This document shows, piece by piece, positions 1 to 9,639 of a stretch of 64,000 bases of DNA; the first letter of the stretch is position 1; every line of letters begins with the position of its first letter. The stretch is taken from assembly GCA_030068145.1 (NCBI GenBank), contig JAPJBO010000766.1, positions 45,979 through 109,978 of the forward strand, given 5' to 3'. The notes beneath the pieces were generated by a model, which was not told the origin of the DNA, did not search any database, and saw only the letters and a list, made by a program, of their open reading frames with translations. Made by a program: the position numbers and the translations under genes. The DNA comes from Diplonema papillatum. Taxonomy: Eukaryota > Euglenozoa > Diplonemea > Diplonemida > Diplonemidae.

Positions 1-1059
1 GCCGGCTGGTTCAGGACGGTGGACACGAACCAACCGGTGTTCTCTTTTTACTGCTGCGCGCAGTACGTGATCCCTGCGGCGAAAATTTTGGCGAACCCGA
101 CGAAGCTGTACACCGACCTTCTGGACGCAGTGGTGGACGGGCGCTTCGACGGATTCCACGCCGAGTTCACGACACACTTGTTGTACAACGAATCGTCTGC
201 TGTGGACCCAGCGGAGGACATATGCAGCCCGCCGCTCGCGCCCGAGTTTAATGACCTCGTCGTATCACCGGGCAACCCCAATCCTACACCGGTGCCTGCC
301 GATCAGCTACGTACGAACAGAGTGGCGGTCTGGTACCACGCACCTCCCAGCACCACCCAAAACGTCCCACCCACACCAGCCGCCGGGTATCCAACCCCAG
401 CGGACCCGCGCAACGTCGAAATTGTTATCGGCGGTGACTACCCCAGCGCCGCCCCGGAAAAGACGCTCGCGACGGCAGCCCTCACGAAGCACTTCTCCGC
501 GCTCGGCAACAGTATCTGGATCCGTCGGCCGCTGCCGGGACACTCCATGGGGGCTCGCACGGAGGCGAAAGGCTACACAACGTACCTTGCGCACGATTTC
601 GATAGGAAGCCGTTCGCCGTGTTTCTGCACGGCGATGAAACGAAGGTTCGAGAGCTGCAAGCCGCGGTCGCCGCTGCCCTGTCAGCCGCGAGCGCTTCCG
701 ACTCTGGATTCGCATTCATCGACTATCACCAACCAGGCGACCAGAAGATCCCGGCAGCCGTCAACGAACGACTGCGGGTGTGTAAAGAGCTCAACAAAGC
801 TTACACCGGGCACATGGCTGGCGCCGGCAGAAATCGCTGCGGTCAGGCCGGCTGGGTGTTCCCCGAATTCGACCCCACGAACCTGCAGGCGTCCTTCGGA
901 ACCCGCTTCGTGCTGAAGACCTCGAAGATGCGCCACAAACTCTGCATGGCAGCCCCGTCGCACTTTCTCGAAGCCAACCACGACGGCTCTCACACCTACA
1001 AGATGGGGTACTTTTGGAAGCGGTTATTTGTCCCGAACCGACCGTCGGCTCGGCCGTGA
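1..1059 (+). CDS. DUF3431-like protein, 3' part
   Basis: The frame is open from the first base of the window, so the 5' end lies outside it; GTG at 19 is not a convincing eukaryotic start. The opening segment (FYCCAQYVIPAAKIL, then TKLYTDLLDAV) resembles the end of DUF3431-type domains, in which a CCAQF-like stretch is followed by a helix. After a Pro-rich linker (about residues 70-130) a second related domain seems to begin, with EIVIGGDYPS, TEAKGYTTYLAHDF and KPFAVFLHGDE in the usual order (beta strand, tyrosine-rich helix, FLHG strand). The role of DUF3431 proteins is not well established; some look glycosyltransferase-like. The TGA stop is at 1057-1059. A decayed copy of the second domain follows directly. 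The family assignment rests on motif memory only and is moderate. Confidence 0.5.
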   Translation, partial: AGWFRTVDTNQPVFSFYCCAQYVIPAAKILANPTKLYTDLLDAVVDGRFDGFHAEFTTHLLYNESSAVDPAEDICSPPLAPEFNDLVVSPGNPNPTPVPADQLRTNRVAVWYHAPPSTTQNVPPTPAAGYPTPADPRNVEIVIGGDYPSAAPEKTLATAALTKHFSALGNSIWIRRPLPGHSMGARTEAKGYTTYLAHDFDRKPFAVFLHGDETKVRELQAAVAAALSAASASDSGFAFIDYHQPGDQKIPAAVNERLRVCKELNKAYTGHMAGAGRNRCGQAGWVFPEFDPTNLQASFGTRFVLKTSKMRHKLCMAAPSHFLEANHDGSHTYKMGYFWKRLFVPNRPSARP

Positions 1060-1620
1060 ACCCCTCACGAAGTACTTCTCCGCGCTCGGCAACAGTATCT
1101 GGATCCGTCGGCCACTGCCGGGGGTACTCCGGGGCTCGCACGGAGGCGAAAGGCTACACAACGTACCTTGCGCACGATTTCGTTACGAAGCCGTTCGCCG
1201 TGTTTGTGCACGGGAATGAACCGAGTATTCCAGAGCTGCAAGCCGCGGTCGATGGTCGCGAACGCTTCCGATTCTGGATTCGCACTCATCGACTATCGAT
1301 CAACCAGGCGACCAGACAATCCCGGCAGCCGAAGATGAACGAGCGCAGGTCTGTAAAGACCTGAACCGGATGTATATCGGGCAACTCTGTGGTGCCGGCA
1401 GAAATCGCTGCGGCCAGGCTGGCTTGGAGTTCCCATTGTACGACCCCACGAATCTGGAAGCTTGTTTTGGGACCCGTTTCGTGCTGAAGACGTCAAAGAT
1501 GCGCCATGGGTAGCCACATCGCATGCGCTTGAACCGGACCACGCCAGTCAGTGTTACACGATGGCGTATCTTTGGAAGCGGTTATTCGTCCCGAACACAC
1601 CGGCGGCTCTGCCATAGAGT
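1060..1620 (+). pseudogene. Decayed duplicate of the upstream gene's second domain
   Basis: From about 1065 the sequence repeats positions 480-1030 of the upstream gene: CTCACGAAGTACTTCTCCGC, then the WIRRPLPG segment, the TEAKGYTTYLAHDF segment, the CGAGCGCAGG stretch and the GGTGCCGGCAGAAATCGCTG stretch. Small indels move it between frames. The ending (TTTGGAAGCGGTTATTYGTCCCGAAC) is shared with the parent, so this is a local tandem duplicate of the 3' portion, probably non-functional. Confidence 0.75.
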
Positions 1621-2340
1621 CCGCTTTGGTGCAGGATCTTTCAAACCCTTCCAGCCGATAGCCGAAATAGCTATCTATCGAAATGAAAAAAAGGCTGCCA
1701 GGGCAGCGAGCGAGAGACGAGGAGAACTGCTGGCAACTTTTCTGCGACGCACCCCGGAGACGCGGCGACACGTATCGAACGAAGCTATCAGCGCAACGTA
1801 GCTGGTGCCTTCGAGTGGAGCTACCATGCAGCCGGTATTGTGTTGGGCATTGCAGTTGGACATCGCAGCACTGCGGGTTTTGTTCAATGAGAGGAAGGGA
1901 ATGAAGACAACCGAATGGCAACTTACGATGCGGCGACACCCCAGGGGTACCCGCTGCGGTAGTGCGGTACCAGGTAGTCGGCAGCCAGGAAATGCTGAAC
2001 ACGTTTATGACAGCCAACGACGCGGCTCATCACCAGGCCTATTCCGAACTCGCTGTCTAAAAGCGCTCTACACTGCCTTTGCAGGACGTGTTGCCTGGTC
2101 ATTGAGGGTCGCGTGCCACCAAACTGGTCGTTCCTCGGGATCGACGCTAACAGACAAAGTCTTCTACGTTCGAAGGCTCCCTGGCCAAGGATGGTACCAA
2201 CCCATCCACCGAATAGCGAAAAAAACCTCAACTCTGAAAACGTTCGAACGAAGTTATTGCAGAAATGTCGAAATAATGATGGGAAACTTGCAGATCTATG
2301 CGCAGAAACCTGCAACTTCTTGTGACATGCATGCGAGTCG
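1621..2340. other. Gene-poor spacer
   Basis: No recognisable gene, array or hairpin is seen here. The open frames are short and unconvincing. Confidence 0.5.
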
Positions 2341-2934
2341 ATGCCAAACCCCCCCCTTGTCGATGAGTGCGCTACGCAGAGCTGTGGCCCTTTGCAGACC
2401 TGTTTTGACCCGGATACGGATGCATGCAACTGCCCTGCCCCATAAGTCGGCGCAGCTACGGGCTCTGCCGCAACGTGCACGTTGGATGAGTGCACTACGC
2501 AGAGCTGTGGCCCGTCACAGGACTGCTTAGACCCGGATACGGATCCAAGTTCTACAGGCGACTGGACGTGCTCCTGCCGGCCGAAGCTCGCTGCGACCGT
2601 CTTCAATAACGCGACGTTTGTAGGCGCGACCCGAGGATCCGCCTTGCCAGACTCGTTATCGGGTGGCCCAGCGGGCAAAGGCGACGCGGGTTCACAGTCG
2701 GTTTTGGCCTGGCCAGGAATTGCCGCAGGTCTCGTCGTAACGGCGGGCATAGTTGCCTTAGCCTCCTCCAGGCGGTATTCGGTCCAGTGCACTGAACCCG
2801 TTGCGACGGCACACGATTCCGTGCCAGAATTCATGTCCAGCGGAGACGGGCAAGAGTCTTTGGCTTACACCTTCGCCACTGGCAGCTCTGCGAACCGAAG
2901 AATTAGAAAGGGTGAAATGTTTCCAACGAAATGA
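2341..2934 (+). CDS. EGF-like single-pass membrane protein, with an in-frame stop
   Basis: From 2341 the frame encodes an EGF-like unit (DECATQSCGPLQTCFDPDT, then CNCPAP). An in-frame TAA at 2443-2445 interrupts it, and a second EGF-like unit follows (DECTTQSCGPSQDCLDPDTD, then GDWTCSC). The Cys spacing is typical of EGF-type extracellular modules. A hydrophobic helix follows (VLAWPGIAAGLVVTAGIVAL, about 2700-2760), and then a polar cytoplasmic tail ending at TGA 2932-2934. Predicted topology is extracellular EGF repeats, one membrane pass, and an intracellular tail. Upstream exons were not identified. A run of eight C precedes the first EGF unit. The nonsense codon means this is either a pseudogene or the second unit has its own start. 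EGF-TM layout is well supported; functionality is not. Confidence 0.6.
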
Positions 2935-3591
2935 AAATGGCTCACTGAAGAATTCTGCAACCTGGAACGAGTAGCCAGCCTCGTTGCAGTCACCACCATC
3001 GCCGCAGCAGTAGCAGCCAAAACGAAGCGGAAACACCCACAGCAACTTCGCAAATACACGACAAGGAACTCTTGCTTCCTGCAAGCGTCGCTAAACCTCA
3101 TAAGCAGCGACACACTTGTCAAATCAAGTACGCAAGTACACAACACCAAACAGGCCCATACCCAAGACGTGAACGCATGGATAAGCGGCAGGAAAACCCA
3201 GAACGTCGTCCAAAGACTCTTCGAGCACATGGACACGCACCTCGGCGACGGAGAACAACACGACCTAGAAGAAGCCTTGCTTCAACTACTCGCTGCGATA
3301 GCAAACGAAACCGAAGAACACCGCACGTGCCAACCAAACTGCAGCGACGCCTTCAACGAATTGATACACCTACAGACGACAACAATCCATTGCCAACAAC
3401 GGCGGTTACGTCAAAACAGAAGACCAGCCCTACAGCATGACAATCCTCGCAATACAGGCCAACACCGCTCAAGGATGTCTGGACAGCTTCCGCAAGAAAA
3501 GCACCCCCAAAGATCGCCGGTCTGGTGCAGTGGTCTCCTGGGAGAGCCTATTCTCTCACACATGGTGGCTACCCCATCGTACTACGCATGA
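2935..3591 (+). pseudogene. Open frame continuing in phase after the EGF-TM stop
   Basis: In the same frame as the EGF-TM gene, translation beyond the TGA stays open for about 218 codons. It includes a hydrophobic run (ASLVAVTTIAAAVAA), a basic stretch (KTKRKH) and an acidic helix-like segment (DLEEALLQLLAAIANETEE). It may be the remainder of the cytoplasmic region, or a second membrane segment of the same ancestral protein, cut off by the stop. A plausible continuation in another frame (GGYVKTEDQPYSMTILAIQA, about 3400-3460) suggests a frameshift as well. No family is recognised. Confidence 0.35.
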
Positions 3592-4443
3592 GCCCCGCGT
3601 GCTCGTGCTCCCGTATCCTTTTTTTTTTCGGGAGGGCAAAGAGGGAAGCGAGGGGGTAATATTGCATCATCCTGTGTAAAGTCATCTGCACCATGATCGA
3701 CGGAATTCGCTCTAAGTACGGAGTCAAGTCTCGTCTGTATACGCGATGCGGTTTACCGAAGCCATCGAGCGCCACGGCCAGGGATGGATATGTTTGCTCG
3801 CTGATCGATGCTACGGCAGTTCCGCAAACCCACTATGCAGCCCGAGTTCAGCACCGCACATCTACGCACAAGGCAACCCATGAGAGCCTAATGCCTGCCG
3901 AGCGCCTGCTCCGTTGCGGTGTTTGCTTTCTGACCACTGCGTTCCACGTCTGGGTCCTTGCGCTAAGTTCGCGCCTTCTGCGGGTATACAGACTTGATCA
4001 CGACTTTTGGAAACGAAGCTTGCTCTTGAGATCCGGTGTGGAGGGTCATCGTTCCCTGACAAAACCCACTCATGCAGCCTGAGTTCAGCCCCGCGCATCT
4101 ACGCTCACAAGGCAACCCGTGATCACTTCGGTGTGAGGGATCAGTCCTGACCGAGCCTAATGCCTGCCGGGCTGCTCCGTTGCGGTGTTTTGAAAACCTT
4201 ATAACTTTGTGCTCAGCGGTCTTACGAATCATGTTCCACGTCCTGTGATTCGTACTTTCAAAACTTAATCCATGAAACATGTTCGACCTCCTGTAATTTC
4301 GTGTGGACAGGTTCTGCATCTGTTCATTGGGTAACTAATTATGTTCCCGTTTTTCCCACGTTCACGTCTTGGGTGCATGGGCCTGTTTGGTGTTGTGGAC
4401 AGTCGGTGTACTTGCGTGCTTGATTTGACAAGTGTCGCTGCTA
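3101..4443. repeat. 1.34-kb segment bounded by about 75-bp inverted repeats
   Basis: The left arm at 3101-3174 (containing CTTGTCAAATCAAGTACGCA and AACACCAAACAGGCCCAT) reads as the reverse complement of the right arm at 4358-4443 (ATGGGCCTGTTTGGTGTTGT, then TGCGTGCTTGATTTGACAAG). The left arm overlaps the end of the EGF-TM frame region. The interior has no recognisable transposase. The right arm abuts the next inverted-repeat element exactly. Confidence 0.7.
3828..4200. repeat. Two tandem copies of a unit of about 235 bp
   Basis: A block beginning CCCACTATGCAGCCCGAGTT at 3828 recurs, with changes, at about 4064 (CCCACTCATGCAGCCTGAGT). Both copies contain AAGGCAACCCRTGA and CCTAATGCCTGCCG, then CTGCTCCGTTGCGGTGTTT. 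The array lies inside the inverted-repeat segment. Confidence 0.7.
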
Positions 4444-5952
4444 CACGGTGCAGTAGTAAACTTGTAAAATGACCCTTTTACTAGTAAATTTACTAGTAAA
4501 AACTTTTACTAGTAAAATTTACAGTTTTACTAGTAAAATTTACAAGTGCACTAGTAAATTTTACTAGTGCACTTGTAAAAATTACAAGTGAATTCAGGTG
4601 TTTTTCAGTCCAAAACAGTGATTTATAGGGGGTTTTGCGTGAAAAATTGCGAGATCGAAAACTGGGGAGGTTTGGTCGATGTGCACTACCCCTCGGACTG
4701 AGTTGGGCAGGGTTGTTGGGGGCCTTGATGGGAATCATCTCCCCTGATAGACAGCGGCGCCGTTGAAAAAGGATGAGAGGAGCAGCGCGCACCCAACTGG
4801 AACTGTACGCACTGTCCAGCCCCTTTACCCTGAGACTTTTGTTGAGCTAGTTGACAGCTGCCGAGGAAAAGCGTCTACAAAATGAGAAGAAACGGAGGCA
4901 AGAGAGACGCACTGTGAGTGGTGTCGTGCCAAATTCACAACAGTGAAACACACTCTACAATAGCGACGTGAGCGGGGAGCGGGGAACCCTGGGCAGAAGC
5001 GGCCGCCTGACTGTTGCGAATACTTCCAGTCGGTCCGAGCATGCCTACCATTTCCCGACACGCTTCGGCACGGAGGCTTTGCCCAAGCAGGGATCTTGAC
5101 ATTGTTGTTGCCGCAGTGAGGAGTTCCACACAGCCCATCAATGTAACACTCGGGCTCGACCATAATAGTCAGAATTTGTGAGGTTTCGTAAACATGAAAA
5201 AGCGGACGAGGCAGCAGGAAGAGTGCTAAACGGACGAAGCGTCTTTGATGTGGATCAATATGTATGCGCCCAAGATGCCGCCGGCCTAGTGCAGATGGAA
5301 GAGATCGGCAGGTTTGCACGGGGGACCCTCGAGCATCAGAGAGCGACTAAACGCGCCACAGAGCAGCATCAACGGCAAGACGCTGCACCAACTCCGGAGG
5401 TCCAGCGGAGCAGTGCGCTAGTGAGGCAATCGATTCTACAAAACGGCACAACGGAGATATGTGGTTTAGGAGGGTGCAACGAAAAGGCCACCTCTCAACA
5501 CATTCTGACAGGGGGCGACACAGCGCACCTTAGATGGTTCAGCCGGAGGCGGACCAAAGGCCGGTGTTCGGGCACCCGAATGCAGGCCCTGGACGCCTAT
5601 GCGAAGGGAACCACGCGGTAATCCGGAGTGTGGCTCTACGCGTGCCAGCTGCCCGGGAGACAAGTGCGCTGAATGGGCAACATGGGCCCTACAAGCATAG
5701 GAAGAAGGTGAGAACGCAAGCACGGCAGCGGCAGCAACACCCCAATAATCAACGACAATAAAATGAAGCAGTAGGCACACCGCGTTCGTTCCCAACACCC
5801 CGACCCGACCAAAGCAACCGCCAAACCCCAAGAAGTACTAATCTCACGGCAACAGCCCAAACAACTTCCCCTAGAACCTCGTGTGACAAGAATCCTTCAG
5901 CCCTCGAAACCCCCCGTGGATCTTCCATACCATAAGCAGAAGAAAGTTGGAC

Positions 5953-6051
5953 CGGAAATATGTTGGACCGAAAATATATTGGACCGGACAAAGGTTGGAC
6001 CGCGGACGACCAAAACAATTGGACCATTTTGTCCGGTCCAACATATTTCCG
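5953..6051. repeat. Hairpin element with TTGGACC arms
   Basis: CGGAAATATGTTGGACCG at 5953-5970 is perfectly complementary to CGGTCCAACATATTTCCG at 6034-6051. The loop contains further TTGGACC and GGACAAA repeats. Confidence 0.75.
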
Positions 6052-6563
6052 CCCAGGCACGTATCCACTTAGGCGGGGTTGGGTCGATGGGCATGAGGTA
6101 AAAAATGTCCCGTGACAAATGGGTAGTCAGGCGCGAGAGATGCGTTGCGTTTCTTCTTGAGCGTACCAAGATCATCGTTTATTGGCGGCTCATACTTTTT
6201 CCTTCACTGTCAGCCACACAACCTCAAGCCATCTCGATTTTTGCGTTTGCACTCTACCAAAGCAATGGGACAGACGGTGGACGCATCTTGGTCCACCCTC
6301 GGCACTGACCAACCGCAACCGGTCGCGATCAAACATCCTTCCGCGCAAGGAAGATCTTGTGATTCCACCACAGGGCCATGGCGACCAATGACCATGGCCA
6401 GGGTGCTTCGTTGCGAGTTGCTGGAGGGAACTCAGCGGGTTACGCAGCGCCGCGCAGTGTTCGGGAACTCCTGGCGGCGGACCCATGCGCGACTACGGAG
6501 TGGAGCGAGTGCTGGCCAGCCGCAAAACTGCACCAAGTACACAGAACCCCCCGAAAAAAAGTG

Positions 6564-6637
6564 GCCGGACAAAAGTTGGACCACCAGAGCCCAAAATAGG
6601 TGAGTTGGACCATTTTGTCCGGTCCAACTTATTTCCG
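6564..6637. repeat. Second, shorter TTGGACC hairpin
   Basis: GCCGGACAAAAGTTGGACCA is followed by TTGGACCATTTTGTCCGGTC and CAACTTATTTCCG, reproducing the 5953-6051 hairpin with a shorter centre. The two hairpins may delimit a nested insert of about 0.7 kb within the larger element. Confidence 0.65.
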
Positions 6638-7316
6638 TTTACGGTATTTGCCCTTCAGAGTTGACCGCACTGTTGCCCACGACTCAGTCCAAAAAATGGA
6701 TGCCAAGCCTGTCCGGCACAAGACGCACGCAGGCAGAGATATTCGTAACCTCCTGGGCCAAAAGCAAGATACCAGAGCGTCTTTTGCCGTGCAACTCTAT
6801 TTCTGGTACCAGGACGTACCTGTGCACGACTCTGCTCTGAGAGGACAAGAACGCCTCCTCCTTCGCGCTCCGTCTCTTCCGATGTTATTGTCCCGTGTTC
6901 CCACCGCATCGAGCCACAGGGGGGTCGTGTTCGAGTGTTCACGTTTGCCTTGGAGTGGGGGAAATCTGGATTGACGCGGTCTGCCTACGCGCGGGGCTCT
7001 CAAGCACTGGGTTGTCACTTTGCTCTGCTCTCCCAGCCCCATTTTGACGAGTTAGGTGAAAAAGAAGCCGGTTCTTCTGAATGTGTGCTTCACTTGCCAC
7101 AGTTTCTTCTTGTTTCACCCCAAAACACCTGCCAAAACACCTGAAATCGCTTGTAAATTTTACAAGTGCACTTGTAAATTTTACAAGTGCACTTGTAAAA
7201 TTTACTAGTGGCACTTGTAAACCATTTTCACTTGTAAAACCACTAGTAAATTTACTAGTGAAAGCCTTTACTACTGCACCGTGTGGCCGGGGTGGGTGGG
7301 TACCCCCCCCCTAATA

Positions 7317-7368
7317 CTGGTCCAATTTTGGTCCAATTTTGGTCCAATTTTGGTCCAATTCTGGTCCC
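7317..7368 (+). repeat. 11-bp array GGTCCAATTTT
   Basis: About four and a half head-to-tail copies of GGTCCAATTTT lie directly between the transposon-like right end and the decamer array. Confidence 0.85.
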
Positions 7369-7375
7369 CAAACAC

Positions 7376-7964
7376 TATGCGCAACTATGCGAAACAGCCG
7401 AAAGAACTATGCGCAACTATGCGCAACTATGCGGAACGACCCGAAAGTATGCGGAACAGCCCAAAAAACTATGCGCAACTATGCGGAACGACCCGAAAGT
7501 ATGCGGAACAGCCCAAAACAACTATGCGCAACTATGCGCAAGTATGCGGAACGACCCGAAAGTATGCGGAACAGCCCAAAACAACTATGCGCAACTATGC
7601 GCAAGTATGCGGAACGACCCGAAAGTATGCGGAACAGCCCAAAACAACTATGCGCAACTATGCGCAACTATGCGGAACGACCCGAAAGTATGCGGAACAG
7701 CCCAAAACAACTATGCGCAACTATGCGCAACTATGCGCAACTATGCGGAACGACCCGAAAGTATGCGGAACAGCCCAAAAGACTATGCGCGACTATGCGG
7801 AACGACCCGAAAGTATGCGGAACAGCCCAAAACAACTATGCGCAACTATGCGCAAGTATGCGGAACGACCCGAAAGTATGCGGAACAGCCCAAAACAACT
7901 ATGCGCAACTATGCGCAACTATGCGGAACGACCCGAAAGTATGCGGAACAGCCCAAAGAATGCT
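7376..7964 (+). repeat. Decamer-based tandem array
   Basis: The array is built of 10-nt words beginning with AA: AACTATGCGC, AACTATGCGG, AACGACCCGA, AAGTATGCGG and AACAGCCCAA, mostly in the same order, giving larger units of about 53-73 nt that vary in the number of AACTATGCGC words. No stop arises in any forward frame, so long open frames here are a by-product of the repeat rather than genes. Confidence 0.9.
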
Positions 7965-8126
7965 TTGTGCGCTTCACTCGGTGACGATCTTGACTGACAA
8001 TGAATTGAACGCCAAAGGAAGAAAACAACATGAACTGCACTTACGATGGGGGTAACCCCCCGAGATAGCCGCTGAATGGTGAGAGAACCAGGCTAGCCCA
8101 GGAGGTCACACCACCAAACCGGTATA

Positions 8127-8241
8127 GTTGCGCATAGTTATTTGGGCTGTTCCGCATACTTTCGGGTCGTTCCGCATAGTTGCGCATAGTTGTTTTGGGA
8201 TGTTCCGCATACTTTCGGGTCGTTCCGCATACTTGCGCACA
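8127..8241 (-). repeat. Inverted copy of the decamer array
   Basis: The reverse-complement words (GCGCATAGTT, TTCCGCATACTTTCGGGTCG) run here for about 115 bp, opposite in orientation to the 7376-7964 array and about 160 bp away from it. The pair could fold into a large hairpin. Confidence 0.85.
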
Positions 8242-8251
8242 GTTGCACTCC

Positions 8252-8432
8252 TACACAACGTTCTGCTACGCAATGTCTCAGACACACAACGTTCTGCCGC
8301 GCACATTTGCTACGCAACGTTCTGCTAAACACCAACGTAACTGCAAAGCAATATGCACAACGTCTTACACAACGTTCTGCCGTGCACATTTGCTACGCAA
8401 CGTTCTGCTAGACACCAACATAACTGCAAAGC
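8252..8432. repeat. ACACAACGTTCTGC short repeats and a duplication of about 90 bp
   Basis: CACAACGTTCTGC-type words recur, and a block ending CATTTGCTACGCAACGTTCT, GCTARACACCAAC, TAACTGCAAAGCARTATG is present twice. Confidence 0.8.
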
Positions 8433-8480
8433 AGTATGGTTTTCTTTCCATCCTCGGGAATTTAGCTTTCCCAATAAAAT

Positions 8481-8613
8481 CATTTATTCGGCAATAATTT
8501 CCGCCAATTTTGCCTCGGTGTCGGTTTTAGTCCCTCGGGAGGCCTCAGGCCTCCCTCGGGACTAAAACCGACACCGAGGCAAAATAAACGGAAATTATCT
8601 TGCCGAATAAATG
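8481..8613. repeat. 133-bp near-perfect palindrome
   Basis: The arms run from CATTTATTCGG (8481) to CCGAATAAATG (8603-8613) and meet at GGCCTCAGGCC near 8546. They include GCCTCGGTGTCGGTTTTAGT and its complement. Only a few mismatches or gaps occur, in the outer AATAATTTCCG portion. A second, smaller hairpin follows at about 8624-8668 (GTATTTTATGTATTTTTCA against TGAAAAATAAAATAC). Confidence 0.85.
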
Positions 8614-8669
8614 CTTATTATTGTATTTTATGTATTTTTCAGGCCCGAAAATTTGAAAAATAAAATACA

Positions 8670-9239
8670 CGTGGTATGGTTCAATTTTGATGGGCTGTTC
8701 AGCACTGTCTCCCCACAGTTTAAGCAACTTCAATGGGGGAAACTTTTCTTTAAAGTGCAAGTTCACACATTTTTTGGGGTAAAACCAAAAACAACCCGGT
8801 ATTAGCCAGTCTTTACATTCCAGCAGAACATCCAGCAGAGCACATAGGAATCATGTTGCATTCACGCAAAGTACTTTTTGCACTGTCTGTTTGTGAGCAC
8901 TGTCCTGTAGGTAAAGCAAAGCGCAAAAAGTCATAACAAGATGTCAAGGAAAACTTGCTGGGCCCAGGTATATCAGAAATGCCGGCTGAAGCTCAAATTA
9001 GCACGGAGTGGTTAGAGAAACGACACAGAGAAACGACGCCTAACTTTCCTGAGCATTTTCAATGATTTGGTATGAGTAGAATGCTGTGACACCCTAAAAC
9101 CAACAGCAGCAAAGGAAATTTACAAAACGGTAACAAAATGTAGCGAGACTTTTGGCTGCCAGGCTGCAAACCTGAAGAACTGCTACTGTTACATGGTGCT
9201 TGTATTTTATTGTATTTTATTGTATTTTAGTGTATCATA
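8670..9239. other. AT-rich spacer
   Basis: No gene or large repeat is seen. Three short TGTATTTTAT/G words occur near 9208. Confidence 0.5.
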
Positions 9240-9395
9240 CATGTACGCCTATACATATTTAGCCTATACCCGATCATTTTCGCGTTTTTCCCAAAAGAAA
9301 TAGTAAAAATATAGGCTCATACAGGCTCATATAGGCGAAATATAGGCTAAATATAGGCTAAATATGGGCTAAATATAGGCATATAGGCGAAATAA
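9240..9395. repeat. ATAGGC-rich low-complexity block
   Basis: The words ATATAGGCTAA, ATATAGGCGAA and CATACAGGCTCAT recur irregularly in an A/T-rich background. Confidence 0.7.
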
Positions 9396-9639
9396 ATTGC
9401 GCATTATTTTGTGCAATACTTTATTCGAAAATATTCCTGGTCACCATCTGGACCGAGAGTCGTGCAGAAACGCGCTGTTTTGTGCGGAATTCGTGCGCAA
9501 ACCCGATGATCCGGTAGCCAACGAGCTGAAAGTGCCAATAACGACATGGTAGGGTTGGCTGACTGGAAGAATTAGGTCGTAGACCCGGCGGATAAACCGG
9601 GCAAACCATAAACTTGCCACGTCTATGGAGTTGCCGTAG

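Larger units (their letters stand above)
4443..7284. mobile_element. 2.84-kb element with terminal inverted repeats of about 160 bp
   Basis: The left end ACACGGTGCAGTAGTAAA (4443) and right end TTTACTACTGCACCGTGT (7267-7284) are exact reverse complements. Homology continues inward through arrays of CTAGTAAATTTACTAG and CTTGTAAATTTTACAAG palindromes to a TCAGGTGTTTT boundary on both sides. The ends look like those of a DNA transposon or foldback element. The interior holds only short uncertain frames (for example 5178-5621 on the plus strand) and a nested palindromic insert, so it would be non-autonomous. No clear target-site duplication is visible. Confidence 0.65.

Noticed and set aside
3608-3631. 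Poly-T run as evidence of a retroposed gene
   Set aside because: Only about 10 T residues, with no recognisable cDNA copy or target duplication beside it.
7281-8055. Three overlapping frames of about 235 codons
   Set aside because: Translation of the decamer array only; all three forward frames are equally open.
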